The position numbers and the translations under genes were made by a program. Shown in pieces: positions 1-5,997 of a DNA stretch of 8,967 nucleotides (position 1 is the first letter of the stretch; every line of letters starts with the position of its first letter). Origin of the DNA: Betaproteobacteria bacterium (GTDB lineage: Bacteria; Pseudomonadota; Gammaproteobacteria; Burkholderiales; SG8-39); contig JAABQT010000053.1 in assembly GCA_011391295.1 (NCBI GenBank), positions 1-8,967 on the forward strand, given 5' to 3'. Under the pieces are notes generated by a model. It made no database searches. It was given only the letters and a program-made list of their open reading frames with translations, and had not been told where the DNA came from.

Positions 1-636
1 CGCGATCTCCACCACCACGTCGTAAGTGATGCCCGGCAGGATCAGGTTGGATTTCGGCGGCGAGAGCAGCAGGCCGTTCTTCGCCACGAACACGTTGGAG
101 GCCGAGGCCTCGGTGAGCTTGCCGTCGCGGAACAGGATCGTCTCCGCCGCGCCCGCGTCCGCCGACGCCTGGCGCGCGAGGACATTGCCGAGCAGCGAGA
201 TCGACTTGATGTCGCAGCGCAGCCAGCGGTTGTCCACCGCGGTGACCGCACCGACGCCTTCGTCCACCAGTTCCCTGGGCGGATTGACCAGCGCATTGGA
301 CATCACGAACACCGTAGGCTCGACATCGGCCGGGAAGGCATGGTCGCGCTTGGCCACGCCGCGCGTCACCTGGAAGTACACGCCCTGGTCTTCCCAGGGT
401 TGCTGCCGGACGAGCTCGCGGATGATCTCGCGCCATTTGTCGCGCGCATAGGGATTGCGGATGCGCACCGCCGCGAGGCTGCGCTCGAGCCGCGCCAGGT
501 GCTCTTCCATGCGAAACGGCACGCGCGAATACACCGGGATCAGCTCGTACACGCCGTCGCCGAAGATGAAGCCGCGATCGAGCACCGGCACCATCGCCTG
601 CTCGATCGGGAGGAACTTGCCGTTCAGGAAAACCAT
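1..636 (-). CDS. dat: D-amino acid aminotransferase, 3' end cut by window
   Basis: PLP enzyme of fold type IV that moves the amino group between D-amino acids (typically D-Ala) and 2-oxo acids in the cytoplasm. I read 212 residues from the ATG at 636; the family is usually about 280, so roughly 70 C-terminal residues lie beyond the left edge. Visible features are DRGFIFGDGVYE (residues 20-31), the Schiff-base lysine K144 in CDIKSISLL, and the PLP-contacting E177 in TEASASNVF. R97-x-H99 in RGVAKRDHAFP corresponds to the carboxylate-trap pair R98/H100 of the Bacillus D-amino acid transaminase. That pair favours this family over the related IlvE and PabC. The start is 10 bases after the dacC stop, behind a GCGGGG stretch. 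The neighbouring carboxypeptidase releases D-Ala, a natural substrate. In many betaproteobacteria ybeD, lipB and lipA follow; that region is outside the window and is only inferred. Confidence 0.93.
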   Translation of the reverse strand, partial: MVFLNGKFLPIEQAMVPVLDRGFIFGDGVYELIPVYSRVPFRMEEHLARLERSLAAVRIRNPYARDKWREIIRELVRQQPWEDQGVYFQVTRGVAKRDHAFPADVEPTVFVMSNALVNPPRELVDEGVGAVTAVDNRWLRCDIKSISLLGNVLARQASADAGAAETILFRDGKLTEASASNVFVAKNGLLLSPPKSNLILPGITYDVVVEIA

Positions 637-646
637 GCTGGCCCCG

Positions 647-1780
647 CTACTTGACCCACAAACGCAGTGTATCCCAGGCGCGGCCGACAAAACCCGCCGC
701 AGCCACGCGCTGCAGTGCCACCACCGGGTATTCCCCCAGCGGCTCGGCGCCCAGCGCGACGCGCAGCACGCCGACTTTGTGCCCCTTGGGTACCGGCGCC
801 AGTACCGGCGGCAGCGTCAGCAGCTCCGCCTGCAGCTTGCCCGCCGCGCCCTTGGGCACGGTGAGCACCAGCCCGCGCGCAAACCCCGCCGCCACCGTGG
901 CCTCTGCGCCCTTCCACACTTCGACCGACTTCACCGCCTCGCCCGGCGCGTAGAGCTGCACGCCATCGAAGTTCTGGTAGCCCCAGTTCAACAGCTTCTG
1001 CGATTCCTGCGTACGCGCGTATTCGGTGCTCGCGCCCAACAGCACCGAGAGCAGCCGCCGGCCGCCGCGCTGCGACGAGGCGATCAGGCAGTAGCCCGCG
1101 TCTTCGGTATAGCCGGTCTTCACCCCGTCCACGCTCGGGTCGAGCCACAACAGGCGATTGCGGTTCATCTGCGTGATGTCGTTGTAGCGGAACTCCTTCT
1201 GCGCGTAGTAGCGCGCGTACTCGTCCGGAAAATCCCGGATCAGCGCTGCGGCCAGCAGGTACAGGTCGCGCGCCGTGCTCGCATGCCCCGGCGCAGACAG
1301 GCCGGTGGCGTTGGCATAGGTGGTGTGCGCCATGCCCAAGCGCGCCGCCTCGCGGTTCATCAGCGCGACGAACGCGGCCTCCGAGCCGGCGAGCGCTTCG
1401 GCGAGCGCGAGCGCGGCATCGTTGCCCGAGTGCACCACCAGGCCGAGGAGCAGCTCCTGCACGCTGACCGGCTTGTCCGGCTGGATGAACATGCGCGAGC
1501 CTCCCGTGTGCCAGGCGCGCTCCGAGACCTGCACCGTAGCGGTGGCGGCGAGGGCTTTTTCCCGCAGCGCGCTGAACACCACGTAGGCAGTCATCAGCTT
1601 GGTGAGCGAGGCAGGGGCAAAACGCTCGTCGGCCTTCTCCTCCGCCAGCACCTGCCCGCTGCTCAGGTCCGCCAGCACCCAGGCTTTGCCCGCGAGCTGC
1701 GGCCCGGTCTGGGTCTGCGCCTGCGCGTGCGCCGCGGCGAGGAAGGAAAGCAGGGCCGCCGCGAAGAAAAGCGCGCGCAT
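647..1780 (-). CDS. dacC: D-alanyl-D-alanine carboxypeptidase (PBP5/6 family)
   Basis: Low-molecular-mass penicillin-binding protein that removes the terminal D-Ala from peptidoglycan pentapeptides in the periplasm. It has 377 residues, against about 400 for the E. coli homologues. The frame stays open up to 1849 inside rlpA, but the ATG at 1780 begins a classic signal peptide (MRALFFAAALLSFLAAAHA, cleavage near residue 19 or 21), which decides the start. All three active-site motifs of the peptidase S11 fold are present: S58-L-T-K61, S118-G-N120 and K221-T-G223. Residues after about 280 match the PBP5 C-terminal domain, and the end (GRAWDTLRLWVK) looks like the amphipathic helix that anchors these enzymes to the inner membrane. 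It lies 10 bases after rlpA and 10 before dat. No strong Shine-Dalgarno is visible. The symbol could equally be dacA; the paralogue cannot be settled from sequence alone. Confidence 0.95.
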   Translation of the reverse strand: MRALFFAAALLSFLAAAHAQAQTQTGPQLAGKAWVLADLSSGQVLAEEKADERFAPASLTKLMTAYVVFSALREKALAATATVQVSERAWHTGGSRMFIQPDKPVSVQELLLGLVVHSGNDAALALAEALAGSEAAFVALMNREAARLGMAHTTYANATGLSAPGHASTARDLYLLAAALIRDFPDEYARYYAQKEFRYNDITQMNRNRLLWLDPSVDGVKTGYTEDAGYCLIASSQRGGRRLLSVLLGASTEYARTQESQKLLNWGYQNFDGVQLYAPGEAVKSVEVWKGAEATVAAGFARGLVLTVPKGAAGKLQAELLTLPPVLAPVPKGHKVGVLRVALGAEPLGEYPVVALQRVAAAGFVGRAWDTLRLWVK

Positions 1781-1790
1781 GCGAAGAAAA

Positions 1791-2330
1791 CTACCGCAGC
1801 GCGAGCGGCGCGCCGCCCGGAACGAGTTGCTCGACCAGGACCCGCGCACTGCCGGCCGCCACGTAGCCGAGCTTGTAGGCGGCGGCGTAGGACAGGTCGA
1901 TGATGCGCCCGGCGTGGAACGGTCCGCGATCGTTGACGCGCACCACCACGGTCCTGCCGTTGGCGAGGTTGGTGACGCGAGCGTAACTCGGGATCGGCAG
2001 GATCGAGTGCGCCGCGCTCATCTTGTACATGTCGTACTTCTCGCCGCTGGAGGTGGAGTTGCCGTGGAAACGCTTGCCGTACCAGCTCGCCGCGCCGCGC
2101 TGCTGGAACGGACCGACGCGCGTGAGCGGCACGTAGCGCTTGCCCAGCGCGTCGTAGGGCCGGTTGGCCCAGCGGTGCAGCGACTCATGCCGCGGTACAG
2201 CGTCCGGAACAGACGCCAGGTCCGGCACGCGCCCCGGGGGGCCGTCGTCCTTGTAGTAGCCGCCGGGGCGCTTTTCGGGCGTCGAACTGCAACCCGCGAC
2301 GAATACCAGCAGCAGCGCGATGCGCTTCAC
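1791..2330 (-). CDS. rlpA: RlpA-type septal lytic transglycosylase lipoprotein, without SPOR domain
   Basis: Outer-membrane lipoprotein with a double-psi beta-barrel. In Pseudomonas aeruginosa this family cuts glycan strands lacking stem peptides at the division site. The protein has 179 residues. The start is GTG at 2330, which overlaps the pyrC' stop as GTGA; it gives a short lipoprotein signal with lipobox VAGC and C14 as the lipidated residue. Ser at +2 fits outer-membrane sorting. Residues 79-170 form the RlpA barrel: GAASWYGKRFHG, TSSGEKYDMYKMSAAH and RVNDRGPF. E97, H108 and D134 have the same spacing (11 and 26) as E120, H131 and D157, the catalytic-site residues I recall for P. aeruginosa RlpA. 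The protein ends soon after the barrel, so the C-terminal SPOR domain that takes long RlpA to the septum is absent. Residues 15-75 are a Pro/Gly-rich linker. Enzyme activity is inferred, not shown. Confidence 0.93.
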   Translation of the reverse strand: MKRIALLLVFVAGCSSTPEKRPGGYYKDDGPPGRVPDLASVPDAVPRHESLHRWANRPYDALGKRYVPLTRVGPFQQRGAASWYGKRFHGNSTSSGEKYDMYKMSAAHSILPIPSYARVTNLANGRTVVVRVNDRGPFHAGRIIDLSYAAAYKLGYVAAGSARVLVEQLVPGGAPLALR

Positions 2331-3586
2331 GCTTCGAAAACCACGTGGCCCGCAACGATGGTGGTGCGCACGCGCCCCGCGAGTTCCACGCCCAGGAAGG
2401 GCGTATTCCTGCCCTGGCTGCGGAGTTCTCCCGGCGACACGCGCCAATGCGCCTCGGGATCGAACACCATCAGGTCTCCCGGCGCGCCGGGCTCGATGCG
2501 GCCCGAGGCCACGCCCAGAATGCGCGCCGGCGCGCTGGTGATGCGCGCCAGCGTCTGCGCGAGGCTGAGCTTGCGCTCCACCCCCCACCTGAGCGCGAGC
2601 GGCAGCAGCAGTTCCAACCCGGTGGCGCCGGGCTCGGCTTCCGCAAACGGCAGCAGCTTGCGATCCTCGTCCACCGGCGTGTGGTCCGACACCGCGCAGT
2701 CGATGGTGCCGTCGGCGAGCGCGGCGGCGAGCGCATCGCGGTCTCGCTGGCTGCGCAGCGGCGGCATGAGGCGGCAGTGCGAGTCGAAGTAGCCCAGGTC
2801 CATGTCGGACAGGTGCAGGTGATGGATACCGACGTCACAGGTCAGCGGCAATCCCTCATGGCGCGCGCGGCGCAGCATGGCGACGCCGGCCGCGCTCGAG
2901 ATGCGGCACACGTGCACGCGTGCGCCGGTGGCGCGCACCAGCTCGAACAACTGCGCCAGCGCGATGGTTTCGGCGAACACCGGAATGCCGGCGAGGCCAA
3001 GGCGCGTGGCCACCTCGCCGTCGTGCGCCACCCCGTCCTTGGCGAGCCACGCATCCTCGGCGCGCAACCACACCGGAAAACCGAACGTCGCTGCATACTG
3101 CAGCGCGCGCCACAGCACCTGGGTGTCGCTGACCGGCATGTTGGCCTGCGAGAACGCGACGCAGCCCGCCTCGGCGAGCTCCGCCATCTCGGTGAGCTGC
3201 TTGCCCGCGAGCTTCACGGTCAGCGCGCCCACCGGATAGACGCGCGCGCGCGACAGCGCCTTTGCCCGGCGGCGCAGCATGTCGACCAGACCCGGCTCGT
3301 CCAGCGGCGGATCGGTATCCGGCGGGCAGGCGAGGCTGGTCACGCCGCCCGCCACCGCGGCGTCCATTTCCGATTCGAGCGTCGCTTTGTGCTCGTGGCC
3401 CGGCTCGCGCAGCCGCGCCGCAAGGTCGATCAGTCCCGGGGCGACGACCAGGCCTTTGGCGTCGACGGTGCGATCGGGTGTGCCCCCGCCCTGCACGATC
3501 TTGCCGTCGGCGATGAATACGTCGCCCAGCGCGTCGCGCCCGCTCGCCGGATCGATCACCCTGCCGCCTTGCACCAGGAGCTTCAT
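2327..3586 (-). CDS. pyrX: Dihydroorotase-like protein lacking zinc ligands (PyrC'/PyrX type)
   Basis: Amidohydrolase-fold protein of 419 residues encoded directly after pyrB with an ATGA overlap (3583-3586) and a G-rich ribosome-binding region (GGGGGGCGG). The fold markers remain: an N-terminal beta domain, the start of the barrel at residues 49-63, NPPLRS-like MPPLRS at 274-279, and TSAPARILG near the end. The metal site is gone. DxHxHxR reads D54-L-A56-A-R58-L-R60. The aspartate of the usual FxDDG is replaced (FSQANMPV, 145-152). The usual metal-binding His of the N-H-C/A-E-D segment is R175 in RAED, HxxH reads H225-V-C-R228, and DHAPH reads D301-H-T-P-V305. Pseudomonas putida encodes a similar non-catalytic protein that is required to assemble its aspartate transcarbamoylase with PyrB; I infer the same role here. 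Genome annotation often calls such proteins pyrC, but catalysis is unlikely. The symbol pyrX follows Pseudomonas usage and is not certain here. Confidence 0.9.
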   Translation of the reverse strand: MKLLVQGGRVIDPASGRDALGDVFIADGKIVQGGGTPDRTVDAKGLVVAPGLIDLAARLREPGHEHKATLESEMDAAVAGGVTSLACPPDTDPPLDEPGLVDMLRRRAKALSRARVYPVGALTVKLAGKQLTEMAELAEAGCVAFSQANMPVSDTQVLWRALQYAATFGFPVWLRAEDAWLAKDGVAHDGEVATRLGLAGIPVFAETIALAQLFELVRATGARVHVCRISSAAGVAMLRRARHEGLPLTCDVGIHHLHLSDMDLGYFDSHCRLMPPLRSQRDRDALAAALADGTIDCAVSDHTPVDEDRKLLPFAEAEPGATGLELLLPLALRWGVERKLSLAQTLARITSAPARILGVASGRIEPGAPGDLMVFDPEAHWRVSPGELRSQGRNTPFLGVELAGRVRTTIVAGHVVFEA

Positions 3587-4536
3587 CCGCCCCCCGCCAC
3601 CATGCTCATCACCGCCATGCGCACCGCGATGCCGAAAGTGACTTGCGGCAGGATCACCGAGTGCGGTCCGTCGGCCACCGCGGAATCGATTTCCACGCCA
3701 CGGTTCATCGGCCCGGGATGCATGACGATCGCGTCCGCCTTGGCGAGCGCGAGCTTCTCGGCCGTCATGCCGTAATGTTTGTTGAATTCCTGCGCACTGG
3801 GCAGCAGCGCCCCGCTCATACGCTCGTTCTGCAGCCGCAGCATCACCACCACGTCGGCGCCTTTCAGGCCCTCGCGCATGGAGTGGCACACGCGCACGCC
3901 GAGCGCGGCGGCGCCCGCGGGAATCAGCGTCTGCGGCCCGATCACGCGCACTTCGGGCACGCCGAGCGTGGTGAGGCCGTGGATCAGGGACCGCGCGACG
4001 CGCGAATGCAGCACGTCGCCGACGATCGCCACCGTGAGCGCGCCAAAGTCCTTCTTGTAATGGCGGATGGTGTAGAGGTCGAGCAAGCCCTGCGTGGGAT
4101 GCGCGTGGCGCCCGTCGCCGGCGTTGATCACGTGCTCGTGCGGCTTCACGTGGCGCGCAACCAGGTAAGGCGCGCCGGAGGAGCCATGGCGCACGACGAA
4201 GATGTCGGCCTGCATCGCCGAGAGATTGGCCACGGTATCGAGCAGCGACTCGCCCTTGGAGGTGGAGCTCACGGCGACGTTCAGATTGATGACGTCGGCC
4301 GACAGGCGCTTGGCGGCGATCTCGAACGTGGTACGCGTGCGCGTCGAGCCCTCGAAGAACAGGTTGAACACGCTCTTGCCGCGCAGCAGCGGCACCTTCT
4401 TGATGTCGCGCTCGGTAACCCCGGCGAAGGACTCGGCGGTGTCCAGGATCTTCAGGAGGATTTCACGCGGCAACCCCTCGATCGACAGCAGGTGCTGCAG
4501 TTCGCCGTGCTCGTTGAGCTGCGGGTTACGCTGCAT
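3583..4536 (-). CDS. pyrB: Aspartate carbamoyltransferase catalytic subunit
   Basis: Catalyses carbamoyl phosphate + L-aspartate to N-carbamoyl-L-aspartate, the committed step of pyrimidine synthesis, in the cytoplasm. It has 317 residues, close to the family length. The carbamoyl-phosphate site is clear: S64-T-R-T-R68 in [12 protein letters not shown], and the neighbouring-subunit loop SSTSKGES (S91, K94). H146-P-T-Q149 in [11 protein letters not shown] and [11 protein letters not shown] (273-283, aspartate side) complete the active site. The N-terminus ([19 protein letters not shown], residues 4-22) resembles the Pseudomonas class A enzyme rather than E. coli PyrB, which fits the pseudo-dihydroorotase partner encoded next. 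The ATG at 4536 lies 11 bases inside the end of pyrR and has a GGAG at 4544-4547, seven bases upstream, which supports this start. No pyrI regulatory-subunit gene is present in the window. Confidence 0.97.
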   Translation of the reverse strand: MQRNPQLNEHGELQHLLSIEGLPREILLKILDTAESFAGVTERDIKKVPLLRGKSVFNLFFEGSTRTRTTFEIAAKRLSADVINLNVAVSSTSKGESLLDTVANLSAMQADIFVVRHGSSGAPYLVARHVKPHEHVINAGDGRHAHPTQGLLDLYTIRHYKKDFGALTVAIVGDVLHSRVARSLIHGLTTLGVPEVRVIGPQTLIPAGAAALGVRVCHSMREGLKGADVVVMLRLQNERMSGALLPSAQEFNKHYGMTAEKLALAKADAIVMHPGPMNRGVEIDSAVADGPHSVILPQVTFGIAVRMAVMSMVAGGG

Positions 4537-5026
4537 GCACGAACTCCAGCCTGAGCCTGCCCTGATCGTCGCGCTTCAGGCGCAGCCGCATGCCGGCGGG
4601 TACCTCTATTCTCGCGCCGGCGTGCTGCGCGCAGATCGGCAGCTGCCGGCCGTCGCGCTCGGCCAGCACCACCAGCACGATCGACGCGGGGCGGCCGTAA
4701 TCGAACAGCTCGTTGATCGCCGCGCGCACCGTGCGCCCGGTATGCAGCACGTCGTCCACCAGCAGCAGATCCTTGCCTTCCACCGCGAAGGGAATCTTGG
4801 AGCGCTTGGGGTCCTTGGCCAGGCCCTGCTTGGTGTAGTCATCGCGATAGAACGCGATGTCCAGCAGCCCGAGCGGTTCCTTCAGCCCCAGCGCCGCGTG
4901 CAGCCGCTCGGCCACCCAGGCACCGCCGGTGTGGATACCGATCATGGCGCAAGAAGGCCCGACGCGCGCCGCAAGCTCGCGCGCGAGCCGCTCGCACAAC
5001 TGTTCCGCGTCAGGCAGGCTGGCCAT
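4526..5026 (-). CDS. pyrR: PyrR-family uracil phosphoribosyltransferase / pyr regulator
   Basis: Type I phosphoribosyltransferase of 166 residues. The PRPP-binding loop is D86[13 protein letters not shown]99, with paired acidic residues D91-D92 and the TGRT phosphate loop. [13 protein letters not shown] (30-42) and [11 protein letters not shown] (56-66) are the other family blocks. In Bacillus, PyrR binds pyr leader RNA and controls attenuation, and it also has weak uracil phosphoribosyltransferase activity. Here it sits inside the operon just before pyrB, and I see no leader hairpin set between it and pyrB because the two genes overlap by 11 bases. Its start overlaps the ruvX end by 17 bases. 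Salvage activity, UMP sensing or both are possible; RNA-binding regulation cannot be read from this sequence. The family call is firm, the regulatory role uncertain. Confidence 0.94.
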   Translation of the reverse strand: MASLPDAEQLCERLARELAARVGPSCAMIGIHTGGAWVAERLHAALGLKEPLGLLDIAFYRDDYTKQGLAKDPKRSKIPFAVEGKDLLLVDDVLHTGRTVRAAINELFDYGRPASIVLVVLAERDGRQLPICAQHAGARIEVPAGMRLRLKRDDQGRLRLEFVHAA

Positions 5027-5405
5027 GGAAATATTGTTCGAGGATCAATTGCGCCGCCACGGAGTCGATCGCTTTGCGCCTGGTGCCGCGCAGCAGGCTT
5101 TCGGCTTCGACCGAGGTGTAGCGTTCATCAACTTGCGCCACCGGCAGGTGAAAACGCCCTTCGAGCTGGCGCGCGAAGCGCTGCACGCGGCGCGCCATCG
5201 GGTGCTCGCCGCGCTCGGCCACCGGCAGGCCGACCACCAGCATGGCGGGGCGCCATTCCTTCACCAGCTTCTCGATCGCGGCGAAGCCCGGCGCGGCTAT
5301 GCCGGGCAGCGGGTGCGCGGTGCCGAGTTCGGGCTCGCCGATCGCGACGCCAATACGCTTCAAACCGAAATCGAAGGCGAGGACGGTGCGAGCAGCCTCA
5401 GGCAT
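5010..5405 (-). CDS. ruvX: RuvX/YqgF pre-16S rRNA processing RNase H-like nuclease
   Basis: Small RNase H-fold protein of 131 residues, a normal length for the family. Homologues are implicated in maturing the 5' end of 16S rRNA and were first described as putative Holliday junction resolvases. The acidic active-site residues are visible: D12 in [14 protein letters not shown]93-E94 in [10 protein letters not shown], and D114 in [13 protein letters not shown]. The frame is open up to 5513, but the ATG at 5405 gives the expected family N-terminus, and the upstream part is only the antisense-free overlap with yqgE. A GGCGGGA sequence just upstream can act as the ribosome-binding site. The start overlaps the yqgE stop by 8 bases, and the yqgE-ruvX pair is widely conserved in proteobacteria. 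Confidence 0.95.
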   Translation of the reverse strand: MPEAARTVLAFDFGLKRIGVAIGEPELGTAHPLPGIAAPGFAAIEKLVKEWRPAMLVVGLPVAERGEHPMARRVQRFARQLEGRFHLPVAQVDERYTSVEAESLLRGTRRKAIDSVAAQLILEQYFHGQPA

Positions 5406-5958
5406 GTCCCGCCGAATCCGACAGGCGCGCGTAGTCGATGCCGAGCAGTTCCATTGCCGCTGGCAGGCGCTCCTCCCAAGGCAGGTCGAAGATGATGGCG
5501 TCCTGCGCGGCAACCGTGAGCCAGGCGTTCTGGCCCAGTTCGTGCTCGAGCTGCCCCGCCGCCCAGCCGGCGTAGCCCAGGGTCACCAGGATCTTCGCCG
5601 GGCCTTCGCCACGGCCGACCGCCTCCAGGATGTCCTTGGAGGTGGTGAGGCCCACGGCCTCGCCCACCTTGAGCGTCGACTGCCAGTTGCCGGCAGGTTC
5701 GTGCAGGACGAAGCCGCGGTCGGTCTGCACCGGGCCGCCAAAGTAGATCGGGGCATCCGACAGTTCGCGGTCCTTGAGCGTGAGCGACAGGCGCTCGAAC
5801 AGCGCCTGCAGGGTCATGTCGATGGGGCGGTTGACCACCACGCCGAGCGCGCCCCGGTCGTTATGCTCGCAGACGTAAGTCAGGCTCTTGGCAAAGTACG
5901 GATCAGCCATGCTGGGCATGGCGATCAGGAAGTGGTGCGTCAGGTTGATCGAGGACAC
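5398..5958 (-). CDS. yqgE: YqgE/AlgH family protein (UPF0301)
   Basis: Protein of 186 residues belonging to the UPF0301 family, whose biochemical function is not known. AlgH in Pseudomonas was named as a regulator of alginate genes, but structures show no DNA-binding fold. The conserved blocks are complete: HHFLIAMP (8-15), [16 protein letters not shown] (30-45), [13 protein letters not shown] (74-86), [14 protein letters not shown] (128-141) and the FDLPWEERL segment (157-165). The start is GTG at 5958; this is preferred over the internal ATG at 5919 because homologues begin with a similar [12 protein letters not shown] stretch. No Shine-Dalgarno is visible before it, and a TAAAAT box lies only 11 bases upstream. 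It is followed by ruvX with an 8-base overlap and preceded, after 39 bases, by the PilJ-like gene. Confidence 0.94.
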   Translation of the reverse strand: MSSINLTHHFLIAMPSMADPYFAKSLTYVCEHNDRGALGVVVNRPIDMTLQALFERLSLTLKDRELSDAPIYFGGPVQTDRGFVLHEPAGNWQSTLKVGEAVGLTTSKDILEAVGRGEGPAKILVTLGYAGWAAGQLEHELGQNAWLTVAAQDAIIFDLPWEERLPAAMELLGIDYARLSDSAGHA

Positions 5959-5969
5959 GCGCGGGCGCC

Positions 5970-5975
5970 ATTTTA
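5970..5975 (-). promoter_or_regulatory. Candidate -10 box upstream of yqgE
   Basis: On the minus strand the 39-base gap between the PilJ-like gene and yqgE reads GGTAAAATGG, with TAAAAT at this position. It is an AT-rich island in GC-rich surroundings and resembles sigma-70 -10 elements. No convincing TTGACA-like -35 is found 16-18 bases upstream. If used, transcription would begin within a few bases of the yqgE GTG, giving an almost leaderless message. This is inference from one hexamer. Confidence 0.3.
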
Positions 5976-5997
5976 CCGCATGCCCTTCGACCCTGCC

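Noticed and set aside
2331..2588. An upstream extension of rlpA to 2588
   Set aside because: The extra segment overlaps pyrC' and is Arg/Gly-rich, while the GTG at 2330 begins directly with a lipoprotein signal peptide.
455..4554. Further long plus-strand open frames (455-1903, 1599-2792, 2345-3775, 3643-4554)
   Set aside because: All are opposite well-supported minus-strand genes (dat, dacC, rlpA, pyrC', pyrB) and their products are low-complexity Arg/His/Ala-rich. They are shadow frames.
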